Part shown: piece after piece, positions 10,748 to 22,498 of the stretch | Numbering within the stretch: the stretch's first letter is position 1 | How the letters are laid out: every line of letters begins with the position of its first letter | Assembly (NCBI GenBank): GCA_003864495.1 | Contig: ML133422.1 | Span: forward strand, 1,854,420 to 1,918,419 | Source: Nemopilema nomurai | Lineage: Eukaryota > Cnidaria > Scyphozoa > Rhizostomeae > Rhizostomatidae | Length of the DNA: 64,000 bases | Direction of reading: 5' to 3' | Position numbers and translations under genes: made by a program | The notes under the pieces: model-generated | What the model saw: only the letters and a program-made list of their open reading frames with translations | What the model was told of the DNA's origin: nothing | The model's database searches: none

Positions 10748-13700
10748 ATGTCTTTCCACGTTCAAAATGGCATGCATCCAGAGCCTAAAGTCGAGGATTT
10801 CTCGCCGAAGATGTTTATTGGACAGGTCCCGCGAACCTGGGAAGAATCAGACCTAAGGCCCTTGTTGGAAGAGTTTGGAGAAGTTCACGACCTACAAATC
10901 CTACGCGATAAATTTACCGGACAACATAAAGGTGCGATGTATATTTTGAAAGGTTGTCGTTTGAAAGTAACTACATAAGCTCTTTGTTCACTCTGCAGGT
11001 GACCCGCAAGCTATGATTTTAGTTTTTTATCGAAGCCATTCAAATATTTTGTTTTTCTGTTAACGGTATGCTTTTGAATTGCTTCCGCTCGCTCGACCTT
11101 AATTCATAATAATCCATTTAGGCGACAGTAGCAAACTATCTTTAATTTAGATAAACTTGGTCCTTCAGATCTTCAATGTTTGTTTGTTGAGGCAACGTGA
11201 TGTAGCGACATCAGTCCAGTAACATGCTTCATACGTGTGGTAAACATTTCAAGAAAAGACATTTTACAAAATGGTACCCATAAGGACTTCTTATTTCTTA
11301 TTCAGAATTTACTACTTATTCAAATTTATCTAATTTTATTTCTTTACAATGTCGCTTTAAGTTATGATGAGAGAAGAACGAAGTTATGAAAGAAAATATG
11401 AGTTTGTGGTGTAACGGAATGCTTTAAATTATTTCAGTTAATATTCATTAATATCCGACAATATTGTGTGATAAGTATACTTTATTGCCCTTTTCATTAA
11501 AACATCAGGATATGTTTATGCTGCTGATTCAAATAAGATTAAATTTCTTCTATATTATTTTTAGATAATCCCATGTAGGATTATTGTTATAGCTTATAGA
11601 ATTTAACTGTTTTGTTGATAAGATTAACGCTGTGTATTTTAGAATAGCTTTGATACTTGATAATTTTGCCAGTCCTAGATATCAGGGTTGCCCTGTCTGC
11701 CAAGATGAGACTTTGGACCACAATCAGCAAAATGATAGGGCTTAGATATTATTTTTCTTTGCAAACATTGGGTTGATGTTTTACATTCCAAAGCATTTGC
11801 CAGCATTTTAATACACAATCAAGCTGCATAGAACAGACTCATGACAGCCATCTTCTTGAAACATTCCAGTAACCACAATTTTAAATAGCTTGTCGATGAT
11901 AGTTATATCAAAAAATATCACATTGTAATACATCATTGAATAGTGTAGAAGGTAATTAATGATTACTTTATACATTGATATCATGCTGTCCAAGGGGGCC
12001 TGGTTATTAAGAGATGTTCAATTGTGAAAATTGTGGCTTGTTACCTGTAATCTAAGGTGATTTTTGAACAAAGGAACATTGTATAGGTGTTGTTTATTGC
12101 TGTTACTATGTAGACATGGACAACTGAAAACTGTGGGAAAGGTTTTTCTGTGCTGGAAAGGCTGCCCTATACCATTAAGATCTAACAGCCTATTTTTTAT
12201 TTGTTGGTTTACTGGTTATATATAATTAAAATTTTGAGTATTTTGACTTAAAATACTAAAACTTAAAATATTTTTGGTAGTAATTTTGGGGTTTGCAGTT
12301 TGTGAAAGGCTTAGAACCACCAAGAATTAACACGAAATCTCTAATGAATACAAAAATCCATTTCTAACTAACAAGATGCGTCAATGTTCATAGATCATGG
12401 GTTTTTCAATGTTTAATTTTTGTCTTTCTAGCCTTTCCTTGCAAAAGTTAAGCATTAAAAGTTTGTCATTAGCAGCAGTTACCAGTCCAAGGCCGTTTTT
12501 AGGTTTAGATTGAGAAGTTTGATCTTATCAGCCACTGTTGTATCTGCTTAGAACAAACTGGAGGATTTGTTACTTTTGCAGATAAAGTGTGCAAGAATTT
12601 AGTGTGCAGCAAATGCAGAAAATATTTGTTCATTATCTCCCAAGTCTATTTGAAAAACAAAAGCACAAACTTGAGTCATTTTTGTTGCTGCTAAGAAAAC
12701 ATCTTTGTAACAACATATTTAATCCATTAATTTCCAGCAATTTCATGGGTGACTTGAAGGAAACTTTAACAGTGATGCGATAAAGAAAAGGAATTATAAA
12801 CCATTATTGACTCAGTGATTATTGTTCAGTGAGACATTATTCAACTGCTGAATTGATTATTTGCTAAATCAAACATGGTCAGGAAACGCATCTAACATAT
12901 CATTTGAACATGTTATTCATCAGTTTTTCAAGCCTTACTTAATCTCATAAACAACTCTCAATATTTGGCAAACTATATAAATATCAATTGAATTTGTTCT
13001 GATGTTTGATTAAAGCATGGGAACGCAACTCATGCATGGCCTTAGTTCCAGGCCTAAATTGGAGCCATTATTGTGTTATATTTTAATACCGTAAAGATGA
13101 TATTTCCTCATAGGATGTGCATTTGTAACATTTCGTAGCAAAGAAGGAGCTCTAGAAGCTCAAAATTGTCTTCATGAAAGAAAGATTTTACCAGGGGTAA
13201 GGATTTTGTTTTATTTGTTTTGCTCTACTTGATGAGTTCTCTTTCAAATGTGGAGCACAAAAATTATAGTTTGCTAATTTGTCATCTGGCTTTTTCAAAT
13301 GAGAATTTTAGTCAAAATAGCTTCTCATTGTACTCTGGTTTGTGTTTGAGTTATTTTTCAATCCAAATTATTAGGAATTTGAGACATTTTCCAACACTGC
13401 AGTTTACATCAACAATGCTAGTCATGTTACCAAGCTCTACTATTTTTAACATAATTACCCAGCTCTCAACCTTATTTCCTTTGCCAGTAATTTATACACT
13501 GAAAAAGTTGTTTGTTGTATTGAAATACAGCTCAAGTTACCAAGTCACACCTGATTGACTTTTGTCTAGTCTGACAGGTTTTAAGTCTTCAAGCCAATAT
13601 GTTAACAACAATAAAATCCTATTTACTATCAAAGACTATAAGATTTTAGATTGTAGCCATGTACCTTTGTGTTGAATATTGGTAATTGATTTATTTTTAA

Positions 13701-16700
13701 AAGTTTAAATTTTGCTCTTAGATGCAAAATCCCATGCAGGTCAAACCTGCAGACAGTGAGGTGAAATCTGGTAATTTGCTTTTTTGTAATTTTTTGTGAA
13801 AGCATTCCAAAAATTTTGATGCTGTTACTCGATATCATTTATCTCTCTAAACACTCTTTTTTACAAGCCCTTGTACAGCAGAATCGATACATCATGAATT
13901 TATACCAATTTCTGCCAATTACTATCATTGAACATCTTTGAAATTCATAAACAGGTTCAAAATTATTTCAAAATTTAATTAATATCTTTAAGAGTGATCA
14001 TTCTGGTTATATTTCTAAAACTTTTTAAATTAAAATGTTACATGAACAAATTAAGTAAAGCTTACAAAATTTCCATTTCATTTTACAATCCTTTGTTATT
14101 TATCACCTTCTAGGCTTAATGGTATAATTGCATGTCTTTATTGTGTTTTAAAGTGCTTAGATACTTTTCATTTCAATATTACAGAGGACAGAAAACTATT
14201 TATTGGAATGCTAAGCAAACATGCATCAGAAGAAGATCTTAAGTTAATGTTTTCACCATTTGGCACTATTGAAGAAGTAACAGTTTTGAAAAATTCAAAT
14301 GGATCAAGTAAAGGTTTTCATGTTTGCATAAATCTTGTCAGCTTTGTAGATATTCAAATGTGTATGCAACATATGGTTAGAAAGTATCTTTGTTCAAACT
14401 TTACTTTTAGAGTTCAGTTCATATTTGTTAACATTGGGTACTAAATATTTTGTTTTTTATAGTAGTTCTAATCCTGCCATTCTTGCTTAAATTTTAAGTC
14501 TCCTTGTTTTGAAAAGTTGATAATTTATTTACTGGCTAATGATTTGTGATTTTCTTCATTGAACGTTGCTAAAATCAGTACCAAATAATTTTTCGTTCCT
14601 GGTATATCTGAGCATGTCTATTTGAAGTTTAATGTAATTTTTAGGCTGTGCTTTCCTAAAATTCAACACAAGGCTTCAAGCACAAAATGCAATTACCAAG
14701 TTACATAATAGCACAACAATGGAGGTGAGTTTGGTATATACCAGGGTATATAGAATAAATGCCTTGATTGAAACAAGGTAACCAAGACTAAACTGTTAAG
14801 AATTTAAAGAAACAAGTGGAGGCCTAATCAACTTTGTTTTCTTTGTTATTTAATGTTCAAGAGAGACCAAACAATTTGAAATTCTTTATTATACTGTGTT
14901 TTATAGAAATGTATACAAAAATCTTGAAGTTCTTCTAACATATAAATGAAATCACTAAAATGTATTTGATATTTACATCACCAAAGTCTATGACCTTGTG
15001 TTAAGGTTTGTTTTGTTCAGAGTATTGGCCAGTTGTCATAGATGAAATGCATTGCAAAATGTTTGGAACCGACTAATAATACCCTATATTTGTGTGTATT
15101 TTGGAAAAGGACCATCAAGGGAAAGCAGATGGTTAATTTTCAGTAATGTATTGTTTGGTCAGTTTTGATTTCAGGCTGCAAAGCACTTTTCAAGTTTCAA
15201 ACTATTTCAAAGACAGTAGAAGAAATTTAAGTTTGGTCTTTACAATTGCTGGAAACTAGAAAATGAAGTATTTGTATTTCCAATTGAAAGTTCTTCATTG
15301 CTTTTACGTATCATTCTTTTAATTCCAGGGTTGTTCATCACCAATAGTAGTAAAAATAGCAGATTCTGAAAAGGATAAGGCCCAGAAACGGATGCAGTCT
15401 CTTGCAAGTAACATGTTTGGCTTGGGACTCAGTATGCAGTTAGCTCAAGGTGGCTTAGGTGGATTAGGCCTACCTTCTAATACATATCAACAGGTATGTA
15501 AAATGTTTAATGGGCATTTGTGAGGTTTAAAATATTTCACAAACAAAAATGTTTGGCATCTTAAAATCCAAACTGATAAGAACTTTTGTCTCATGTTAAT
15601 GGCCTTTGTCTAACATTCTTGTAGGGTTTTCTTTTGTTATTTTATTCTTGTTTAACATATCATTTTTTTAGTCACTCAGTTAATGTAGGTGCAATTAATA
15701 GATGATTATTTCCAAGCACATTACAAAATATCCAACTGCCTATGATTTTATTAAGCCCTTAGTGTAACTTGATTCCGCAATAATTGCTTTTATTCTGTTT
15801 CGCCTTGGACCAATACTTGATTGTTTATATAACTGCATACTCTAAAAGAGAGCCCTGAAACAAAAAGAAATAGTATCAGGGTAGAAATAGTATCAGGACG
15901 GGGGAAATTTGGCCCTAGAATATACTCTAAATGTGGAGTGATTTTTTTGTTTTTTAGCCATTTTGCTTGATACAATGAAATGGGGCCAAAATAAATGCCA
16001 CATGATTTGTCAATCACTTATTCAGATCCTTATTTTAGCACCTCTCCTTCCTTTTAAACGATATTTAAAGAATGTGTGAAAAAAATGCAGAGCGGTACTA
16101 AGAAACGTCTGTTTATATATAGTGACAAACAGTTTCTCCTCTTCAGCCATGTTGCATTAGAGATTTACTAGCGGAAGCATCTTGTTTTGCAAAGAGATTC
16201 ATCATTTTAACAACTGCTGCAAAATTGCATTGTCATGTAGTTTATAATAAAGCAGGGTTGATATGTTACACATGGCTTTTGATTAGAACATTTGACAGAT
16301 CTTTTTCTGGGGTAGAGAAGCAAGATTTCCTCATTGTAGAGTAGTTGTCAAAGAGCTGCCGAAGACCTAACCAACAATCTTGTAATGTCCGGCATAACTG
16401 GCCTAAATGTAGCACGAGTTGTGAAATTATTCTGTTAGAAAAAGGGATGTGAAGAGGGACTTATGAATCGAGGGACACGTTTCTCGTAGTGTGACACCTG
16501 ACATTAAACATAGTGTGACACCTGAGTTTGTAATTTCTTTTTAATTGGCTTTTTTCGTGTCAATACCACTTTATCGAGCCATTTTTGCTGTTCATTATTG
16601 TACTGTATTGTGTGTCCTGTTGTCGACTGTTGCAAACGTTATCTTCAAAGCGTTTACCAATTTTTTCCGTGTTTTTTTTTTCTTTCAAACTCTGTGCAAA

Positions 16701-19700
16701 TCGAACATGCAGTGCCTTTGCCAATTTTGTCCGTTTTTTTCGTCCCAACTCTGTAAAAATCGCATCTGCAGTGCCTTTTGTCCGTGCTTTATTTCTTTCA
16801 AATCCGTGTGTTCATTTTTCTTTTAGTCGCAAAGTCCATTATTGCAGACAGATAAGGTTCGATATTACACAGTTTGATATTTGATATTGATATTGTATAT
16901 TGATATTGTGTGTTTAAGATGTTTTATATGCTACCCACTGTGTATTTAATTGTCGTCTTTTTCCTTGATGTGAAGCTTTTTTTCTTCAGTCAGACACCCG
17001 GCTTTTTGTAGTATTCATTCGCATGTCATTCCATCTTGCAGACTGAACCAGTCAAAACTACCTTATGACGTATTCGATATGTAAAATCAAACTGCTTTTT
17101 GACACTTTCCTATTCCGTGAAGTGCTCCTCTGAGTAGCATCATAGGACACTTCTGTTTCTCTCACCTAGGCATGTACCCCTCTTCTCTTTGAAAGATTAA
17201 TTTAAATGGAAACTGTGACTGGAGACAGCTATGTTTAGCAACTGTAGGTAAAAGCAGTCGAAAGATTTCTTGGATATCCTATTTCCAAACGTTTCCAAGC
17301 TTGAAGATCATTAACAGATGGTTCTTTCTGCAAATGGCATGCATGTTGACATAAGCTATAAGGAACCTACCATTAAGTGGCGTTTATTTGTCTGTGTTGT
17401 CACCAAGATGTCATGCCTCTGTCGTTTTTATCGTTGTTGCCAGCCGTGTCCACCAGTATTGTCGATTTGCGCTCACTGTGGCTAATATGACATTTTTAAT
17501 TTTATTTTCAGTAATTGTGGTTTGTATCTGTACTTCATTTCGTATTAGCAAATCCTCCTTTTATGCCGTGCTATTAAAACTATGCCTAAGGGAAATTATT
17601 TTTACTTTTGATATTATGTTATCATTTATACAAGTCTCAGGGGAAGAAATATTCATGATTTGATCAAGTGAGCCAAAATAAAACTGAAGCCAACTAGGAA
17701 ATCAGTATCTCTAAAAGTCACATTCCTGCCAATCGAAAACAGTTGTTGTTGCTTCTCATCGGTCAAAATTGCTACATCAGGGCATGATTTTGGGCCTATG
17801 CTAATGCATGAACCCTGACCCTGCGTACTTTGACAAATCAATCACGAGCATCTGGAATCCTAACTTAATTCGTAGCAAAGAAATAGTAGAATCTGTTTTC
17901 ACTTAGATAGAAAGGTCGTTAATTAATGAGCACAACTTCTATGTTCTGCGAAATGTACCGACGGGTGGTTTAAAGAAATAAACCAGAAAGACGTTAAAAG
18001 TTAAGGCCTTAATGCAGTTTATCAGAGTTGCTGAGTTTGATATCTTCCGGCACTGTTATATGAGAATCCGCGCGGACGTATATAATAATTAAATTGCTTT
18101 CGTTTTGGATTAAGTGCGTTAGAGTTTTATTTTGTTTATGACCTCTTGTTTGGTCGACAGGTCTATGAGATAACGCTTTTCTTTTGTTAGAATTCTGCAA
18201 ATGTTTAAGCTCTGGCGGCATTGAACCAAAGACAAAAATACTAATTACATGCCTAGACATTACATTTCCTTCTATGTTACTTTTTCCGTCTTGTTGCTAC
18301 CCTTAAAATGGAATTGAGTGGAGATGATACGTTTTCAGATACATTGTCCAACATTAGAATAAATTGTACAGGTAATGCGTCTTTCCAGTTTCGGTAGGTT
18401 TTTCAGCAGACCTCTTTGTTTTTAGCTTTTTAGTTTTTATTTTTATTTTAGTTTTTAGATAAGTTTTTAACAAGATCGTCTAATTTCCTTAACAGCTTCT
18501 GCAGCAAGCAGTCACTGGAGGTACACTACCAACCGGGCTGGCGGCTGGTCTAGTTAACCCAAGTACGTCCTTCATCATTTCTGCTATTTAAATCTTTAAT
18601 CTTTGACCTTTAGTGTGATCTTTAACCTTTGCTGTTAAAGAATTTTGTCCTGTAAACAAGACGCTGGATGGGTTTTCTCTCTTAGAAAATGTCTTTGCTT
18701 TCTGACAAATTTAATTAATCTCATCTAAGAGACACCTTAAAAAATGTGTTTTGAGAAATGTCTTTCAAAGAGAGCTAGGCCTAATTGGTTTTATTTGCTT
18801 GTCTTAATTTTATTGCTAATCACTGACTGTCCTTATTAAGGCTGCCAGGCACTTCTCTAGATGGTTTACGGAAACGCCTTTCCTGAAGCTAAAATTGTAC
18901 CACACACGTCATCCTAAAGTATTTATCACCTGCAAGTCAAATAATAAATATTTTGATGTTAAACCTACTTAGTTGTGAGTAACCAACATGTTTCCATTTT
19001 TGTTTAATGACTTCTCTTCGACGGCCTAATTTTAGCTGCCTCCCTTGGGATGCCACTGCTCGGTGTCCCCGGAACCATGGGAGCTATTGTTGCTGCTGCT
19101 GCTCTCGCCAATCAACAACAGCAAACACAAGTCCAACAGCAGCAACAACAAGCTCAGAATCAGCTGTCTCAAGCTCAAAACCAACTTGGACTTAGTCAGC
19201 ACCAGGCGGTTGCATCGTTGGCTCAGCAACAAGCGATCACGTCATCAGCCTTGGCAACGCAGTCGTCAGCCATCAGCAGTTTAGGCAACCTGGCTGCTCT
19301 GACTGGCACACCGAACACAAATGGTAGGCGCCTTTTTATAGTAGGAGTCTGGTAGCTATGGGGGCTAAAGTGGAACGGAGGCTATTTCACTATCTTCAAT
19401 AGTTCGCATCACCTAAATCTATGTCTGCAAAGGCTAGGATTCGGCGCGAAATTGGAGAGCCGCACAGCTGGTCTGTTTGCGCAAATAAATTTGTCTTGTG
19501 CAAGCACAGTCAGTAAAAAACCTAGATTTACATTTAGAAGAATAATACGCATTGAAGATGTTTACTCTTTTAAGTCGCTTCCTCGTTCGTGACAGAGTGC
19601 AGTGAGACAATATATTTCGATAAGTCTCTATCACGACTATCGCATTTGTCATCTAGGTGCTTCATGATTAGTAGCCTCTCATTAACCCGGCAGCGAGCCT

Positions 19701-22498
19701 CTCATTGATATTTGTTGCCCCTCCGGATGATTAAACGCAATTGTCATATTTCGTACGGAAACCAATATCTCTAACTGGCAAAAAAATCCCGGTTTGCTTT
19801 TTAAGTTGTATTTTTAACACGTTCAGTGAAGCTTGTGAGCTTTCATTCAATTTCATCTGAGTTTTTAATCGCAGAAACAAATTAATTGAAAATATCAATC
19901 CAATATAGGTAAACGTTTCATATTCGGAAATTATACTAGAGGGTTTTTACTCATTTATTAAATCTATCTATTAGCTTGACATTTGTTTTTTTTGCTTTAT
20001 CCAGATACTGAGTTCTGAAACACCATTAAAATTAGGTTTTCTTTATAGTATTTACCTTTTCTATGGATCTCGCCCTGATGTTGATCTTGCTTTGATGTTG
20101 ATCTCGCCTTGATGTTGATCTCGCCCTGATATTGATCTCGCCCTGATTTTAATCTCGCCTTGATGTTGATTTCGCTTTGGTGTTGATCTCGCCTTGATGT
20201 TAATCTCGTGTTGGTCTTTTAGGAATCCAGATGTCAGGATTGCAGAACACTGGTTTGCAGGGGGGAAGTATTGCTGGTATCCAAGGAAACGGCCTTCCAA
20301 GCAATGCGCTACAAAATGCAGCCGGGCTGCAAGGGACAGGGCTACAAGGAACTGCTTTGCAAGGAACAGGGCTACAAGGAACGGGATTAGCAAGTATGTC
20401 CTCTTTTCTAGAAGTGACGAGGTGTTTGGGGTGGTTTGGCTCATTTTTCTACTGTACTCTTGTTGAAAGTCTCATTTCTTTTAGAAAGATTTTGTTTTGG
20501 ATTTACATGCAAATTTTCTGTTGCCAGTTAACTAAAGTGATTAGATTTATTGAAAATGTTTACAATCAAGAATAAGTTCCATAAAACAATTCCGTTTATA
20601 CATTAGTAAAGAGCTTGCATATAGGACTGCCTTTTGCATGTAAAATCTCAATTTAATTTTCCAGAGAAGCCAATAAGCTTGATATTCCAACGCATATAAA
20701 GGGAAGCAGGCATTTATTTTTGTATACATAAGTTCTGATTTTATTTTCAAGTGATTAACTTGTTCGATTCCAGATGTTGCCGCGAATTTGGCATCGACAT
20801 TCAACAGCCAATCATCGGCGGACGCACTATCGCAAGCTGCCTATTCCGGCATTCAGCAGTACGCAGGTATGCTCCCATCCATACTGGCATCCTTATGGCA
20901 CTTGTGTGTTGTATATTGCTTTACTTTTTGTACTACTCGTAAACATGCTAGAATGTCTTTATTAGAATTGTATCGTCAACTTTGTAAGCCATTTCCCATA
21001 ATGGATGTTGATTGCTTTAATTACTTACTCTGATTCATGGTGATCGATGATAGTAATATACGATGATTGATGATCATGATTGAACTAGACTGATGATTGC
21101 AATTGATTGCCGATGATTGTTGGTGATCACAGTCGATAGTGTTGACGGTTTGGCTGTGATACTGGTGAAGGTGACGATAATGCCGTTTGGTTTGTTTTAC
21201 CGTTCTATCGTTGCTCGATTTGGTGATTTATTGATTATGTTGGATTAACTGAGTTCCTACAGTTTCTATAACGGTCTGGAATGATGTAAATAGTAATTTG
21301 AGTTTTTCTCTTTTTCAGCGGCTTTCCCGAATGCGTACCTGAGTTTGTTTCAACAGCAAAACCAAAGAACCCCGCAGAAAGAAGGTAATTAATGGCATAA
21401 AATATTATGAAACTTGTTATACTTTGTTTTTATAGTCTTGTTTTTGCTTAGGCCGTATACAATATAACGATGTAATTTTGTATTGTGTTAATATCATATT
21501 AATATTATATGAGTATACTCTATCTGTCTTTCATATCATATGATATTTACGTCCCTATTATGAACAACTTCTATTCCACTTTTTTAAATCGGTACAAAAC
21601 CTCAACAACGAAGGCCGTAAACAATATAACGATGTAATTCTGTATTGTGTTAATATTATATTAATATTATATGAGTATACTATATCTGTCTTTCATATCA
21701 TATGATATGTATGTCCCCATTATGAACAACTTCTATTCCACTTTTTAAATCAGTACAAAGCCTCAACAATGAAGCTATTAATTTGTCGATTAATTTTCTT
21801 GTCTCAAGGTTTACTGCAATCTAATGCTTTTGCTTCTGAAAGTCTCATTTCGTGGCCTAATGAGATTTTTATATAACTGTTTGCTTGCTCGCAGGTCCTG
21901 ATGGATCCAACTTGTTTATCTACCACCTACCCCCGGAATTCACCGATGCCGACCTAATTCAGACGTTCCTTCCATTTGGGTCAATTCTTAGTGCCAAAGT
22001 TTTCATTGACAAAAACACAAACCTTAGCAAATGTTTTGGTAAGTATTCGTTTTGGCTTAATGTGTTATTTTGTCGTTATCCTTCAAGGAACTCTGCATGT
22101 TTTTATTAAATAGTCTTCTAGTGATGATCAAGTGTTGTATGTTATTTTTCTTGTTTTCATTGCGGTTAATGTCGCTAAATTCTAGACTTGGTTTTTTGGT
22201 GATTTATAGAATAGACTGAATCGTTGTTTAGTTTTCTGTGGTGCACATTTGACTGTTAAATGGCGTTGCCCAGTTGCATACTCTTTAATTTTATTTGTTA
22301 TTATCTTTACCATCGTAATTTTGGTTTCGACAATACCACCGATGTTACGCTCGTTTATCCCTAATTCCAGGTTTCGTGAGTTACGACAACGCATCTTCAG
22401 CGCAAAATGCAATCCAAGCAATGCACGGTTTCCAAATTGGGAACAAAAGACTCAAAGTTCAGCTAAAACGGCCTAAAGATGCCAATCGTCCATATTAG
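10748..22498 (+). CDS. CELF: CELF-family RNA-binding protein, 13 coding exons, three RRMs
   Basis: The exons are 10748-10931, 13114-13196, 13722-13770, 14185-14313, 14645-14724, 15329-15493, 18496-18562, 19036-19323, 20223-20393, 20774-20866, 21319-21384, 21895-22038 and 22371-22498. All have AG/GT borders, and the phases close to 1647 nt (548 aa plus stop). CELF (CUGBP/Bruno-like) proteins bind GU-rich RNA and control splicing, translation and decay. RRM1 has RNP2 MFIGQV at 22-27 and RNP1 GCAFVTF at 62-68. RRM2 has LFIGML at 110-115 and GCAFLKF at 149-155. RRM3 has NLFIYH near 463-468 and CFGFVSY at 505-511, and the protein ends in NRPY, much like vertebrate CELF1/2. The divergent linker holds a Gln/Ala-rich exon 8, the LQGTG repeats of exon 9 and the conserved AYSGIQQYA of exon 10. 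The ATG at 10748 is chosen because the frame upstream has no ATG; M9 is an alternative. Which CELF paralogue it matches cannot be told. Confidence 0.96.
16651..16810 (+). repeat. Degenerate tandem repeat in CELF intron 6
   Basis: About two and a half imperfect copies of a roughly 60-bp T-rich unit are visible. Shared blocks are CCAATTTTGTCCG-like, AACTCTGTAAAAATCG-like and TGCAGTGCC. It lies in the longest CELF intron (15494-18495), in which I see no other gene. Open frames on both strands here are by-products of the repeat. Confidence 0.6.
20066..20218 (+). repeat. 17-bp minisatellite, nine copies, abutting the CELF exon 9 acceptor
   Basis: Nine consecutive 17-base units fit GATCTCGCCTTGATGTT with one to several changes each. 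The last unit (20202-20218) has drifted to a T-rich end, and only TTAG separates it from exon 9 at 20223. The array therefore supplies the pyrimidine tract and probably the branch region of this intron. Because 17 is not a multiple of 3, the reverse strand reads as a Gln/Arg/Ser-rich frame of 17-residue period; I treat that as a by-product. Confidence 0.92.
20324..20389 (+). repeat. In-frame 15-bp coding repeat in CELF exon 9
   Basis: Four tandem units of 15 nt encode G-L-Q-G-T-like pentads (residues about 383-404), with one Ala substitution. Looser G-L-Q and G-I-Q copies precede them in the same exon. Units differ at synonymous sites, so the array has had time to diverge while the frame held. 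It lies in the low-complexity linker between RRM2 and RRM3. Confidence 0.88.
21020..21135 (+). repeat. GATGATTGAT-like simple repeat in CELF intron 10
   Basis: Irregular copies of GATGATTG, GATGATCATG and GATCGATGATAG follow each other between exons 10 and 11. It is a degenerate simple-sequence tract with no coding potential. Confidence 0.6.
21451..21772 (+). repeat. Tandem duplication of about 162 bp in CELF intron 11
   Basis: The block at 21451-21612, beginning GGCCGTATACAATATAACG, is repeated at 21613-21772, beginning GGCCGTAAACAATATAACG. The copies differ at only a few positions, so the duplication is recent. Each copy contains the palindromic ATCATATGATAT stretch. The array lies between exons 11 and 12 and does not touch the splice sites. 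Confidence 0.92.

Noticed and set aside
16545..16884. Phe/Cys-rich frames of about 90-100 codons on the plus strand
   Set aside because: They overlap each other in two frames inside a T-rich tandem repeat within a CELF intron, and have no domain.
20061..20444. 127-codon minus-strand frame rich in Gln, Arg and Ser opposite CELF exon 9
   Set aside because: It is the translation of the 17-bp minisatellite and of the reverse of a proven CELF exon; the 17-residue period comes from the repeat unit.
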